A stretch of 64,000 nucleotides of DNA from CAXMQZ01 sp963719055 (GCA_963719055.1 CAVRAU010000008.1:310001-374000), one strand, 5' to 3'. Shown: positions 18,765 to 28,126, numbered from the stretch's first letter. The notes: generated by a model from the letters alone, not told the origin. Numbers and translations are program-made.

Positions 18765-18803
18765 TCTGCTTCTGCTTGATGCTCGATTGGGAGGAGGTTC
18801 AAC

Positions 18804-20891
18804 ATGCAGGTGGACAGCCCCGAAATGATCCGCAACGTTGCGCTTGCCGGACACAACGACACGGGAAAGACCACTTTGACCAGCGCCATGCTCTTCACCG
18901 GCGGAGTGGCCAACAGGATGAATCGCATCGAGGATGGGAACACCACGACCGACTTCGATCCGGAAGAGGTCGAGCGCGGCATCTCCATCGGACTCGCGAC
19001 CTGCTTCGTGCCCTGGCGCCAGCACAAGATCAACGTGCTCGACTGCCCCGGCTACGGCATTTTCTTCGATGAGACCCGGGCCGCCCTGCGAGCCGCGGAT
19101 ACAGCCGTGCTCTGTATCAACGCCACGGCCGGGGTCCAGGTCACCAGTGAAAAGGTCTGGGAATTCGCCAAGGAGATCAGTCTACCGTCCATGATCCATC
19201 TCTCCAAGATGGATCGTGAAAGGGCCTTGTTCGAGTCCAGCCTCGAGGCCCTGAAGAAGTCCTTTGGCCGCGAGGTCGTGCCGGTTCAGATTCCCATCGG
19301 CAGCGAACACGACTTCGAGGGTGTCATTGATCTGATATCGCAAAAGGCCTACTTGTTCACCAAGGACGGCGATGGCAACGCCAAGGTCGGCGCCATCCCG
19401 GAAGCCATGCAGGAAGAGGTAGAGACCCGGCGCAACACTCTGATCGAAGCCGTGGCGGAGACCGACGATGCCTTGATGGAAGAGTTCTTCGAGGTCGGGA
19501 GCCTGCCCGACGAAGATCTCATCAAGGGACTCAGGCAGGCTGTCCTCGACCGCAAGCTCTTCCCCCTCACGATGAGCTCGGGGGGCCATGGCATCGGCAC
19601 GTCCTGCTTCCTCGACGCCATCGTCGATCTGCTTCCGGCTCCCACCGAGCGCGGCACCTTTCCCGCCCAGAATATCGGTGGAGATCCCATGGACGTCAAC
19701 ACCACGCCCGAGGAGGCCATGAGCGCCTTGGTGTTCAAGACCATGAGTGACCCCTTTACGGGCAAGGTCACGCTCATGCGCGTCGTCAGCGGCACTTTGG
19801 ACGGCGACCACGTGGCCTGGAATGTCCAGCAGGAGACAGATGAAAAGATCGGTCACCTCATGGTCTTCCAGGGCAAACACGGAGCCAACATCCAGAAACT
19901 GATCACCGGGGACATCGGCGGAGTGGCCAAGCTGAAGGCAGCCAAGACCGGCGAGACGCTGTGCAGCAAGCAACGGCCTGTACGCCTGGCATGGATGGAG
20001 CCCAGGGAAGCGGCCATCTCGTTTGCCATCGAACCCAAATCCAAAGGAGACGAGGAAAAGATCGGCGAATCGTTGGCCAGACTCATGGACGAGGACCCCA
20101 CCCTGCAGGCCAGCAGGAATCAAGAGACGGGGGAATTTCTGCTTTCCGGCACCGGGCAGCTGCACGTCGAGATTGCGGTAGCCAAGCTCAAGAAGCGTTT
20201 TCACGTCGAGGTCATCCTGCACCCTCCCAAGGTGCCCTACCGGGAGACCATTCGACGCAAGGCCAACGGCCATGGCCGGCACAAGAAACAGACCGGGGGT
20301 CGCGGCCAGTTTGCCGATTGCCGGATCATGATGGAGCCCAGCCTCGGCCAGGAGTTCGAGTTTATCGATGAGATCTTTGGTGGCTCGATTCCCCAGGGAT
20401 ACCGACCGGCCGTCGAGAAGGGCATTCACGAGGCATCGAAGAGAGGCTATCTTGCCGGCTATCCTGTCGTCGGTTTCAAAGTCCGACTCCAGGATGGCCA
20501 GTACCACGATGTCGACTCCTCGGAGATGGCCTTCAAGATCGCCGGCTCGCTGGCCTTCAAGGACGCCATGGGCAAGGCCGGGGCCACCTTGCTGGAACCG
20601 GTGATGAAGGTGGACATCTACACGACCGAGGAGTTCATGGGCGACATCATGAGCGATCTTTCCCAGCGACGGGGAAAGCCCCAGGGGATGGACAGCAAGA
20701 ACGGCAACCAGGTGGTCAATGCCGTGGTGCCCATGGCCGAGATGTTGGACTACGCCCCGGCCTTGCGATCGATGACCCAGGGACGATCCAGCTTTCACAT
20801 GGAAATGTCCCACTACGAAGAGGTGCCCAAACAGATCCGGCAAAAGATCATCGCCGAGTTTCAGAAGGAGAAGGAAGAGGAACACCACTGA
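18804..20891 (+). CDS. Elongation factor G-like GTPase (divergent fusA paralogue)
   Basis: 695 residues with the full EF-G domain order. G1 reads AGHNDTGKTT (15-24), G3 DCPG (80-83) and G4 SKMD (134-137) in place of the usual NKMD; domain IV has KKQTGGRGQFADC and the C-terminus DIMSDLSQRRGKPQGM. True EF-G (fusA) is also present at 37347-39422, so this is the second copy seen in many bacteria, whose role (recycling, mitochondrial-EFG2-like or regulatory) is not settled. It stands alone between an extended -10 promoter and a bidirectional terminator. Confidence 0.85.
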   Translation: MQVDSPEMIRNVALAGHNDTGKTTLTSAMLFTGGVANRMNRIEDGNTTTDFDPEEVERGISIGLATCFVPWRQHKINVLDCPGYGIFFDETRAALRAADTAVLCINATAGVQVTSEKVWEFAKEISLPSMIHLSKMDRERALFESSLEALKKSFGREVVPVQIPIGSEHDFEGVIDLISQKAYLFTKDGDGNAKVGAIPEAMQEEVETRRNTLIEAVAETDDALMEEFFEVGSLPDEDLIKGLRQAVLDRKLFPLTMSSGGHGIGTSCFLDAIVDLLPAPTERGTFPAQNIGGDPMDVNTTPEEAMSALVFKTMSDPFTGKVTLMRVVSGTLDGDHVAWNVQQETDEKIGHLMVFQGKHGANIQKLITGDIGGVAKLKAAKTGETLCSKQRPVRLAWMEPREAAISFAIEPKSKGDEEKIGESLARLMDEDPTLQASRNQETGEFLLSGTGQLHVEIAVAKLKKRFHVEVILHPPKVPYRETIRRKANGHGRHKKQTGGRGQFADCRIMMEPSLGQEFEFIDEIFGGSIPQGYRPAVEKGIHEASKRGYLAGYPVVGFKVRLQDGQYHDVDSSEMAFKIAGSLAFKDAMGKAGATLLEPVMKVDIYTTEEFMGDIMSDLSQRRGKPQGMDSKNGNQVVNAVVPMAEMLDYAPALRSMTQGRSSFHMEMSHYEEVPKQIRQKIIAEFQKEKEEEHH

Positions 20892-20939
20892 TTCCGACTC
20901 CGGGCAGCCCGCTGGCAACTGCCTCGAGAGCCAAAGAAA

Positions 20940-20970
20940 AAGGCCGGTTCTCGTCGAGAACCGGCCTTTT
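20940..20970. terminator. Bidirectional intrinsic terminator between the EF-G-like gene and rplQ
   Basis: A perfect GC-rich hairpin, AAGGCCGGTTCT (20940-20951) with AGAACCGGCCTT (20957-20968), is followed by TTTTG on the plus strand and preceded by an A-rich run (20933-20941), which becomes a U run on the minus strand. It can end both the EF-G-like transcript and the long ribosomal transcript. Confidence 0.85.
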
Positions 20971-21000
20971 GTTTCTCTTGGAAGAAAGTGAGATCTCTGC

Positions 21001-21414
21001 CTACTTCGCAGATTTCCCCTTCTTGGTCTTCTTCTTGTCAGGCTCGGGTTCGCCAGCCCCCATCTCGACGAACTCGATCACTGCCATCTCTGCTCCATCA
21101 CCCCGACGGGGCCCCAGCTTGATGATCCGAGTGTAGCCTCCGGGTCTTTCCTGGAACCGTGGCGCGATGTCATCAAAGACCTTCTTGACCAACTGCCGTT
21201 CGGGCAGCATGCGGTTGATCAGGCGGCGGGCATGGAGGGTGTCTCGCTTGCCTTGGGTGACCACCTTCTCGGCGATGGGCCGCAACTCCTTGGCCTTGTG
21301 AAGCGTCGTCTTGATGCGCTCCTCCCTGACCAGGGATGCCAATTGGTTGCGGAACAGGGCCTTACGATGGGCCGGGCTACGGCCGAGCTTACGGCCTTTG
21401 ACTCGATGACGCAT
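21001..21414 (-). CDS. rplQ: 50S ribosomal protein L17
   Basis: 137 residues, beginning MRHRVKGRKLGRSPAHRKAL and with the GGYTRIIKLGPRRGD segment of L17. It has a Lys-rich tail after about residue 120. It is the last gene of the alpha operon, 23 bases after rpoA, and is followed by the bidirectional terminator. Confidence 0.97.
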   Translation of the reverse strand: MRHRVKGRKLGRSPAHRKALFRNQLASLVREERIKTTLHKAKELRPIAEKVVTQGKRDTLHARRLINRMLPERQLVKKVFDDIAPRFQERPGGYTRIIKLGPRRGDGAEMAVIEFVEMGAGEPEPDKKKTKKGKSAK

Positions 21415-21437
21415 GGTTGACGACTCCTATTTGAACC

Positions 21438-22421
21438 TCAGACCCGGGCCTGGGCCGAGTCCTCCGGCACATCCATGCCAAGACGCAGACCGAATTCGGC
21501 CAGGATCTCCTGCACCTCCTCCAGGGACTTGCGACCGAAATTCTTGGTCTCCAACATCTCGCGCTCGGATCTGCGAACCAGATCCCGCAGAGTGTGGATG
21601 CTGGCGTTCTTGAGGCAGTTGGCCGAACGCACCGACAGATCGAGCTCGTCGATGGTTCTGGCGAGAACGGCGTCGATTCCGGTAGCCTCCTCGGCATGTT
21701 CGACCACGACCTCTTCCACGACACTCTCCTCGGACTGGATGAAGATCATCAGGTGCTCCTTGAGCAGTGTGGAGGCCAGAGAGACCGCCTCCTCCGGGCT
21801 CACGGTGCCGTTGGTCCAGATCTCGAGAATCAGGCGCTCGTAGTCCGTGGCCCGGCCGACTCGAGCGGCCTCCACACGGTAGGTGACCCTCTTGATGGGT
21901 GAGTGGACCGAATCCACCGGCACCCACCCCAGTCCCAGACTCTCGTCGAAGTTCTTCTCAGCACTGACATAACCACGGCTGGTGCTGATCTGTGCCTGGA
22001 GCTTGAGCTTGCCCTCCTCATTCAGGGTGGCGACATGGACATCCGGGTCACAGATCTCTATCTGCGGATCACCGGTCAACTGTCCGGCTGTGATGGCACC
22101 GGGGCCGGTCACATCCAGACTGAGGAACTTGGGCCCCTCGGCATGCATGCGAATCGGAATATCCTTGAGATTCAAGATCAGATCGGTGACATCTTCCACC
22201 ACGCCCGGCATCGACGAGAATTCGTGTAACACACCCTCGATCTGCACCGAGGTCACGGCGGCGCCTTCGATTGAAGACAGTAGACAGCGACGCAATGCGT
22301 TACCGATGGTGGTGGCAAAACCCCGCTCGAACGGCTGGGCGATAAACCTGGCATAGGTCGGCGACAGGGTCTCACCGTCGACCTCGAGGCGTTTGGGCCG
22401 CTGAAATCCCTTCCAAAGCAT
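21438..22421 (-). CDS. rpoA: DNA-directed RNA polymerase subunit alpha
   Basis: 327 residues, normal length. N-terminal domain with GFATTIGNALRRCLLSSIEG (dimerisation and beta/beta-prime contacts), a linker after about residue 235, and the C-terminal domain with ELDLSVRSANCLKNA and TKNFGRKSLEEVQEIL-type helices that bind UP elements and activators. Start ATG 22421, 21 bases after rpsD. Confidence 0.97.
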   Translation of the reverse strand: MLWKGFQRPKRLEVDGETLSPTYARFIAQPFERGFATTIGNALRRCLLSSIEGAAVTSVQIEGVLHEFSSMPGVVEDVTDLILNLKDIPIRMHAEGPKFLSLDVTGPGAITAGQLTGDPQIEICDPDVHVATLNEEGKLKLQAQISTSRGYVSAEKNFDESLGLGWVPVDSVHSPIKRVTYRVEAARVGRATDYERLILEIWTNGTVSPEEAVSLASTLLKEHLMIFIQSEESVVEEVVVEHAEEATGIDAVLARTIDELDLSVRSANCLKNASIHTLRDLVRRSEREMLETKNFGRKSLEEVQEILAEFGLRLGMDVPEDSAQARV

Positions 22422-22442
22422 AAGACGACTCCTTACCGCCGA

Positions 22443-23072
22443 CTAGCGGCTATAAAGCTCGACAATCAACTGCTCCTCGACGGGCAGCTTGATGTCTTCA
22501 CGAGTGGGAAGTGCAGTGACTTTCCCAACGAAGTTATCGGGATCCAACTCGAGCCAACTGGGAATCCCGCGACCTCTGGCGGTTTCCACACTGGCTCGGA
22601 TGAACTCGTTCTTCCGGCTCCCCTCCTTGACCCCGATCTGTTGACCGGCCTTGACAAGATACGAAGGGATCGTGGTCTTCTTGCCATCGATCTGTATATG
22701 ACCGTGGCGTACCAACTGCCGGGCCTGCGACCTTGACGAGGCAAAACCGAGGTTGTAGACGACGTTGTCCAAACGACGCTCGAGACTGACCAGGAGGTTG
22801 TCACCCGTCACACCTCGCCGCCGCTCGGCGTCTTTGAAGTAGTTCCGGAACTGCTTCTCCAGAACACCATAGATGCGCTTGACCTTCTGTTTCTCCCGCA
22901 GCTGCGGTCCGTACCCCAGGCTACGACGTCCACGACGCTGACCGTGCTGACCCGGCGGATAGGCTCGCCGCTCGATCGCGCACTTCTCCTTGAAGCAGCG
23001 ATCCCCCTTGAGGAACAGCTTCATGCGCTCTCGGCGACATAGCCGGCAAACGGGTCCTGAATAACGTGCCAC
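22443..23072 (-). CDS. rpsD: 30S ribosomal protein S4
   Basis: 209 residues from GTG 23072, chosen because a GGAGG site lies just upstream and family S4 begins MARYxGP; the longer frame overlaps rpsK. The N-terminus holds C-x2-C (CRLC) and C-x4-C (CFKEKC), the zinc-binding form of S4. The S4 RNA-binding domain follows (RRLDNVVYNLGFASSRSQAR, VRHGHIQIDGKK). S4 nucleates 16S assembly and in many bacteria represses the alpha operon. Confidence 0.96.
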   Translation of the reverse strand: MARYSGPVCRLCRRERMKLFLKGDRCFKEKCAIERRAYPPGQHGQRRGRRSLGYGPQLREKQKVKRIYGVLEKQFRNYFKDAERRRGVTGDNLLVSLERRLDNVVYNLGFASSRSQARQLVRHGHIQIDGKKTTIPSYLVKAGQQIGVKEGSRKNEFIRASVETARGRGIPSWLELDPDNFVGKVTALPTREDIKLPVEEQLIVELYSR

Positions 23073-23088
23073 TTGACTCCTCCTTCTT

Positions 23089-23484
23089 CTACACGCGGCG
23101 CCGTTTTCGCGGCCGGCAACCATTGTGGGGTATGGGAGTAACGTCCCGAATCGACTTGATGGAAAGCCCGGAGGCCGACAAGGCCCTGACTGCCGACTCG
23201 CGGCCGCCTCCCGGACCCTTCACCTGTACCTCGACCGTTCTCATCCCTGAATCTCTGGCGATCTGCGCCGCGTTCTGCGAGGCCACCTGCGCGGCAAAGG
23301 GTGTTCCTTTGCGCGAGCCCTTGAAACCGATGCGGCCGGCTGAGGACCAGCTGACAACATTGCCTTCCGGGTCGGCGATGGTGATCAACGTGTTGTTGAA
23401 CGTCGCCTGAATATGCACTGTCCCATGGGGAACAATGCGCTTCTCTTTCTTCTTGCCACCCTTGCTTCCGCGAGGTTTTGCCAT
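23089..23484 (-). CDS. rpsK: 30S ribosomal protein S11
   Basis: 131 residues with GTVHIQATFNNTLITIAD, GFKGSRKGTPFAAQ and the C-terminal DVTPIPHNGCRPRKRRRV signature of S11. It sits between rpsM and rpsD as usual for the alpha operon. Confidence 0.97.
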   Translation of the reverse strand: MAKPRGSKGGKKKEKRIVPHGTVHIQATFNNTLITIADPEGNVVSWSSAGRIGFKGSRKGTPFAAQVASQNAAQIARDSGMRTVEVQVKGPGGGRESAVRALSASGLSIKSIRDVTPIPHNGCRPRKRRRV

Positions 23485-23501
23485 CCTTTTAACCCCTATT
23501 C

Positions 23502-23882
23502 CTACTTCTTGACTTGCTTCTTACCGGCCACGGCGCCACGGCGCGGGCCCTTTCTTGTTCTCGCGTTGGTGTGGGTCCGTTGCCCACGCGCCGGCAAACT
23601 CCGGCGATGACGAATACCGCGGTAGGAGCCGATCTCGATCAGGCGCCGGATGTTCTGTCCGATCTCTTTGCGCAGATCACCCTCGACCCTGCCTTCGTCC
23701 TGGACCACCTGACGGATCTTGCGGGCCTCATCCTCGGTCAGATCCTTCACCTTGACCGTCTCTTCAACCCCCGCCTGGGCGAGAATCGCACGAGAGCGTG
23801 TGCGGCCGATCCCATAAATATAGGTCAGACCGATCCAAACCTGCTTGTTCTGGGGTAGATCCACCCCTGCAATTCGAGCCAT
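23502..23882 (-). CDS. rpsM: 30S ribosomal protein S13
   Basis: 126 residues: MARIAGVDLPQNKQVWIGLTYIYGIG start region, RGIRHRRSLPARGQRTHTNA near the C-terminus and a Lys-rich tail. S13 forms intersubunit bridges and contacts P-site tRNA. Five bases follow the rpmJ stop. Confidence 0.97.
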   Translation of the reverse strand: MARIAGVDLPQNKQVWIGLTYIYGIGRTRSRAILAQAGVEETVKVKDLTEDEARKIRQVVQDEGRVEGDLRKEIGQNIRRLIEIGSYRGIRHRRSLPARGQRTHTNARTRKGPRRGAVAGKKQVKK

Positions 23883-23887
23883 TCTCT

Positions 23888-24001
23888 CTACCCTTGTCGT
23901 TGCTTGTGTTTTGGGTTCTCACAGATTACCCGCACCACACCGTGGCGGCGAACAATCTTGCACTTTGGACACATTCGTTTTACCGAAGCACGCACTTTCA
24001 T
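23888..24001 (-). CDS. rpmJ: 50S ribosomal protein L36
   Basis: 37 residues, ATG 24001 to TAG 23888, beginning MKVRASVKRMC and ending KHKQRQG. Zinc ligands are CPKC, a later Cys (VICEN) and His (PKH), the normal zinc-binding L36. It lies between infA and rpsM, the standard position. Confidence 0.95.
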   Translation of the reverse strand: MKVRASVKRMCPKCKIVRRHGVVRVICENPKHKQRQG

Positions 24002-24018
24002 GGCGCTCTCCCGGGCCC

Positions 24019-24240
24019 TTAGCCCTTCAACCTATAGACAATGCGACCACGGCTGAGGTCGTATGGAGACAACTCGACCCGCACTCGGTCGCCGGGCAAT
24101 ATGCGAATGAAGTGTTTCCGCATCTTCCCCGACACATGAGCCAATACGCGATGCCCATTCTCCATCTCGACGCGAAACATCGCGTTGGGCAGGGGTTCTA
24201 CGACCACCGCCTCGACCTCAATCGCTTCTTCCTTGGCCAC
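24019..24240 (-). CDS. infA: Translation initiation factor IF-1
   Basis: 73 residues of OB fold (MFRVEMENGHRVLAHVSGKM, KHFIRILPGDRVRVELSPYD). Starts at GTG 24240 after a GAGGAG ribosome site. IF-1 occupies the ribosomal A site during initiation. It lies between map and rpmJ. Confidence 0.96.
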   Translation of the reverse strand: MAKEEAIEVEAVVVEPLPNAMFRVEMENGHRVLAHVSGKMRKHFIRILPGDRVRVELSPYDLSRGRIVYRLKG

Positions 24241-24268
24241 AAATTCTCCTCGTCTTCAGATCGACGAT

Positions 24269-25024
24269 TCATGCTCCACCGGCACCGACACCGAGGACCC
24301 TGGGGCCCTGGTCGGTGACGGCGACGGAAACTTCGAAATGTGCCGACAGCTTGCCGTCCGGCGTTCGCGCCGTCCAGCCATCGGCATCCACCTTTACTCC
24401 GGCCAGCCCGGCGTTGACCATCGGCTCGATGGCCAGAACGAGCCCCGGCTCGAGCCGTGGTCCTTTGCCCGGGTTGCCAAAATTGGGCACCTGCGGATCC
24501 TCGTGCAGGGCGGCGCCAATGCCATGACCGACAAACTCCCGTACCACGGAGAATCCGTATCTTTCTGCGTGCTTCTGCACTACATGGCCGATATCCGACA
24601 GATGATTGCCAGGCTGAACCTGCTCGACAGCCATCTCCAGAGCCTCGCGGGTCACGGTCATGAGCTCCTGCGCCGCATCTGAAACCTTGGCCACCGCAAA
24701 TGTCCGTGCCGCATCACCGTAGTAGCCTTTGTACAGCACCCCACAGTCGACACCGATGATGTCGCCGTCCACCAAGGGGGTGTCATTGGGAATCCCATGC
24801 ACGATGACATCGTTGATCGAGGTGCAGAGAGTGGCCGGAAACCCCCGATAGTTGAGGAACGCCGGCACGGCCCCAGCCTCGCGGATCGTCTGCTCGGCTT
24901 TCCTATCCAGCTCGTGGGTCGTGACACCCGGTCGGATCTGCTCCGCGATGCCATCGAGCACCTCATGCACGATGCGATTGGCCTCGTCCATCAACTCGAT
25001 CTCGCCCTGGGTTTTGAGCACCAT
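24269..25024 (-). CDS. map: Methionine aminopeptidase, type I
   Basis: 251 residues from ATG 25024, overlapping the adk stop by one base (TGATG). Metal ligands are visible: Asp in IGVDCGV and GYYGDAART, His in GHGIG, Glu in AIEPMV and FEVSVAV. There is no N-terminal zinc extension. It removes initiator Met after deformylation and is a usual member of the spc operon tail after adk. Confidence 0.95.
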   Translation of the reverse strand: MVLKTQGEIELMDEANRIVHEVLDGIAEQIRPGVTTHELDRKAEQTIREAGAVPAFLNYRGFPATLCTSINDVIVHGIPNDTPLVDGDIIGVDCGVLYKGYYGDAARTFAVAKVSDAAQELMTVTREALEMAVEQVQPGNHLSDIGHVVQKHAERYGFSVVREFVGHGIGAALHEDPQVPNFGNPGKGPRLEPGLVLAIEPMVNAGLAGVKVDADGWTARTPDGKLSAHFEVSVAVTDQGPRVLGVGAGGA

Positions 25025-25584
25025 CAACGGGTCACCTCGAGTGCCAAAGCGACGCTCTGCGCCACGTCGTCGATGGTCTGATAGCCATCGATCGAGCACA
25101 AGAGACCGTGGGCTTCGTAGTGGTCGATGAGAGGCTGGGTCTGCTGCCGATAGACCCGCTGCCGTTGGCGGATGACATCCTCCTGGTCATCGGCTCGCTG
25201 GCGAGCCAACGCCCGCTGGATAAGCTCCTCCTCCGGCACTTCGATGTGCACGACCGCGTCTAGCGACCAGTCCTTCTCTTCCAGAATCGCCGCCAGGGTT
25301 TCTGCCTGTCCCATGGTTCGCGGGTAGCCATCGAGGATGAATCCACCCTCGGCGTCGCTCTGTCCGAGACGCTCCCGGACAACCTCTGCCATGGTGTGAT
25401 CATCGACCAACTCTCCGGTGGCCATGATCGCCCGGACTTTGTTCCCCAGCTCGGTGCCAGCCGCGACGGCTGCGCGAAGCATCTCACCTGTGGAGATGGA
25501 GGGCACACCTATCCGTTCCGCAAGGAATACCGCTTGCGTTCCTTTCCCCGAACCGGGAGCACCTAGAAGTATCAAACGCATCAT
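25024..25584 (-). CDS. adk: Adenylate kinase, short-LID form
   Basis: About 186 residues. P-loop LLGAPGSGKGTQ at the N-terminus, STGEMLR, GYPRTMGQAE and RADDQEDVIRQRQRVY. The LID is the short version without the zinc-binding insertion. It interconverts AMP, ADP and ATP. The ATG at 25584 lies four bases after the secY stop; an ATG at 25581 is also possible. The order secY-adk-map-infA is the common one outside gammaproteobacteria. Confidence 0.95.
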   Translation of the reverse strand: MMRLILLGAPGSGKGTQAVFLAERIGVPSISTGEMLRAAVAAGTELGNKVRAIMATGELVDDHTMAEVVRERLGQSDAEGGFILDGYPRTMGQAETLAAILEEKDWSLDAVVHIEVPEEELIQRALARQRADDQEDVIRQRQRVYRQQTQPLIDHYEAHGLLCSIDGYQTIDDVAQSVALALEVTR

Positions 25585-25588
25585 CAAG

Positions 25589-26968
25589 CTACCTGCGACC
25601 CCGAATTCGTCCCTTTTTCATGAACCCTTCGTAGTTCCGCATCACCAGCTGGCTCTCCACCTGTTGCACGAAATCCATGGCCACACCCACGACGATCAGC
25701 AGTGAGGTGCCACCGAAGTAGAAGTTGATACCCATACCCTGGGTTACCCAGGCGGGCAGCACCGCATCGAGTGTTGCACCGATGAACGGCAGACCCTCCA
25801 CCTTGAAACCGCTGAGCAGAAAATTCGGCAGGATGGAAACGACAGCCAAATAGACGGCTCCCACCAGTGTCAGTCGGGTCAGAATCCGGTCGATGTACTC
25901 TGCGGTTCGCTTGCCCGAACGGATACCGGGAATGAAGCCACCGTATTTGCGCAGATTCTCCGCAGTATCGGCCGGGTTGAAGATGATCGACACGTAGAAA
26001 TAGCAGAAAAAGATGATCGCCGCCGAGTACAGCAAATAGTAGATGGGCTGTCCCCAACCGACGGCATCGGCGATGTTCTGAAGCCACTCGTTCTGGAACA
26101 TCCCCGCAATGGTGGTAGGAATCATGACCACCGAACTGGCAAAAATGACCGGAATCACGCCACCGGTGTTGACCCGCAGAGGTAGATAGGTGTTCTGCCC
26201 GCCATAGATTCGGCGTCCAACCACTCGCTTGGCGTATTGCACCGGCACACGTCTCTGCGCCCGCTCCATATAGACGATAAAGGCCACGACAAAGAACATG
26301 AAGATCACCAGGACGATCAGCTTCAGGATGGACATGGTGCCGCTCTGGATACTGCCAATCGTCGTAAAGATGGCTCCAGGCAGACCGACTACGATGCCGC
26401 CGAAGATGATCAACGAGATGCCGTTGCCGACTCCACGCTCGGTGATCTGCTCGCCGAGCCACATCACGAATGCGGTGCCGGTGGTCAGGGTCAGCACCGT
26501 GATGAAGCGAAAGCCCCAGCCCGGGTTGGGTACCAGCGTGCCACCTCCTGGAGTGGTCATGCGCTCCAACCAGAGCGAGATCGTAATGCCCTGAATCATG
26601 GAGATACCCATGGTCAGATAGCGGGTGTACTGGGTGATCTTGCGCCGACCCAGTTCACCCTCCTTCGAGAGCTTCTCGAGATACGGCCAGACGACGGTCA
26701 GCAACTGCAAGATGATGGAGGCCGTGATGTAGGGCATGATCCCCAGGGCAAACACCGCCACCCTCTCCAGGCTGCCGCCCGTGAAGGTATTGACGAAACC
26801 GAGGAGCGTTCCCTGCATGGCCTGCATGAACTCCACCAGAGCCTGGGGATCGATACCAGGAGTCGGGATATTGCAGCCGATTCGATAGACCGCCAACAGG
26901 CCAAACGTAAACGCCAGCCTCTTGCGCAGATCCGGGATCGCAAAGATATTGCGAAAACTCTCGATCAC
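25589..26968 (-). CDS. secY: Protein translocase subunit SecY
   Basis: 459 residues with about ten membrane helices and the SecY signatures GCNIPTPGIDP, FALGIMPYITASIILQLL and YMERAQRRVPVQYAKR. It forms the SecYEG channel. Start is GTG 26968; it overlaps the repaired end of rplO by GTGA. SecE is encoded at 52019-52231. Confidence 0.97.
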   Translation of the reverse strand: MIESFRNIFAIPDLRKRLAFTFGLLAVYRIGCNIPTPGIDPQALVEFMQAMQGTLLGFVNTFTGGSLERVAVFALGIMPYITASIILQLLTVVWPYLEKLSKEGELGRRKITQYTRYLTMGISMIQGITISLWLERMTTPGGGTLVPNPGWGFRFITVLTLTTGTAFVMWLGEQITERGVGNGISLIIFGGIVVGLPGAIFTTIGSIQSGTMSILKLIVLVIFMFFVVAFIVYMERAQRRVPVQYAKRVVGRRIYGGQNTYLPLRVNTGGVIPVIFASSVVMIPTTIAGMFQNEWLQNIADAVGWGQPIYYLLYSAAIIFFCYFYVSIIFNPADTAENLRKYGGFIPGIRSGKRTAEYIDRILTRLTLVGAVYLAVVSILPNFLLSGFKVEGLPFIGATLDAVLPAWVTQGMGINFYFGGTSLLIVVGVAMDFVQQVESQLVMRNYEGFMKKGRIRGRR

Positions 26969-27403
26969 GATTCCAGCACCTCACAGGAGCCGCCAGCCGC
27001 CTCGATCTTCTTCTCTGGCACTGGCACTGAATTTATGCGCCTGAATCTGGATGGCGGATTTGATCTCACCGTCACCCAGGACTTTGATCAGGTGTCCCGG
27101 TCGCACAAGACCTTTGGCCACCAGATCGCCAGGCGTGACCGCGCCACTGAAATCGACCAGTCCAGCCAGGTTGACCACCTGATACCTGGTTTTGAAGATA
27201 TTGGTGAATCCCCGCTTGGGCACCCGTCGAGTCAGAGGCATCTGACCGCCCTCGAATCCCAGCCGCTGGCTGTACCCGGAGCGCGATCGCTGTCCCTTGT
27301 GTCCGCGGCCAGCGGTCTTACCCGTTCCCGACCCCGGCCCGCGACCTATCCGCTTACGGGACTTCTTGCTCCCCTTGGCAGGGGAAAGCTCGTGCAATTT
27401 CAT
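26965..27403 (-). CDS. rplO: 50S ribosomal protein L15, frame disrupted near base 27010
   Basis: Starts MKLHELSPAKGSKKSRKRIG and has GFEGGQMPLTRRVPKRGF. As read it ends at 26981 with a non-family tail; dropping one base near 27010 gives SAREKIEAAGGSCEVLES, the normal L15 C-terminus, ending at 26965. The repaired stop overlaps the secY GTG by four bases, which supports the correction. It begins inside the rpmD stop (ATGA). Confidence 0.93.
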
Positions 27404-27594
27404 GAACCTTCCTCCACGATCTCCACCAGGTGGGACACCTTGGTCACCATGCCCCGAACCGCTGGCGTATCGACGCGCTCGACCTCGTGCCGAATGCGTC
27501 TGAGCCCCAAGCTGCGGACCACCTCACGCTGGTTGCGTGGGCGCCCCGCCAAGCTGCGGATTTGTCTGACTCTCAGTGTCTTCGCCTTAGCCAT
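27400..27594 (-). CDS. rpmD: 50S ribosomal protein L30
   Basis: 64 residues from ATG 27594: MAKAKTLRVRQIRSLAGRP, LGLRRIRHEVERVDTPAVRG. Normal short L30. It overlaps rplO by four bases. Confidence 0.95.
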   Translation of the reverse strand: MAKAKTLRVRQIRSLAGRPRNQREVVRSLGLRRIRHEVERVDTPAVRGMVTKVSHLVEIVEEGS

Positions 27595-27625
27595 AACTCT
27601 CTCCAACCTACAGCCGACAACGGCC

Positions 27626-28126
27626 TCAGCTCTTTTCGGCCTCCATGACGAGGCCCCGCTGCTGCATCACGGTCTTTTCGTTCCGCAGCTGAAGCAGGGC
27701 GTCCATGGTGGCTTTGATGACGTTTTGTGGGTTCTTCGAGCCCAGGGATTTGGTGAGAATGTCCTGATATCCGACACTCTCGATCACCGCTCGAACCGCG
27801 CCACCGGCAATCACTCCAGTGCCCTCGGAAGCGGGCTTCAGCAGGACTTGACTGGCACCAAAGCGACCCAGGGCCGCATGGGGAATGGTCGTGCCCTGCA
27901 TGGGCACCCGGCAGAGGTTCTTTTTGGCGATATCCACACCTTTGCGAATGGCAACAGGGACTTCCTTCGCCTTGCCGGAGCCGTAGCCGACCCGGCCACT
28001 ACCGTCACCGATCACCACCAGGGCGGTGAACGAGAAGTTCTTGCCACCTTTGACGACTTTGGTCACACGATTGATATCGATGACCTGTTCGAAAAACTCG
28101 GGATCGCTATCGAAATTTCTGGCCAA
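27626..28126 (-). CDS. rpsE: 30S ribosomal protein S5
   Basis: 166 residues: KVVKGGKNFSFTALVVIGDG, GRVGYGSGKAKEVPVAIRKG and EGTGVIAGGAVRAVIE. S5 contributes to decoding fidelity. Located between rplR and rpmD as usual. Confidence 0.97.
   Translation of the reverse strand: MARNFDSDPEFFEQVIDINRVTKVVKGGKNFSFTALVVIGDGSGRVGYGSGKAKEVPVAIRKGVDIAKKNLCRVPMQGTTIPHAALGRFGASQVLLKPASEGTGVIAGGAVRAVIESVGYQDILTKSLGSKNPQNVIKATMDALLQLRNEKTVMQQRGLVMEAEKS

Noticed and set aside
16375..20918. Long minus-strand open frames (586 and 578 codons) opposite the M16 and EF-G-like genes
   Set aside because: They mirror the codon structure of well-recognised plus-strand genes in GC-rich DNA and their translations resemble no protein; the same holds for plus-strand frames opposite tuf, rpoB, rpoC and secY.
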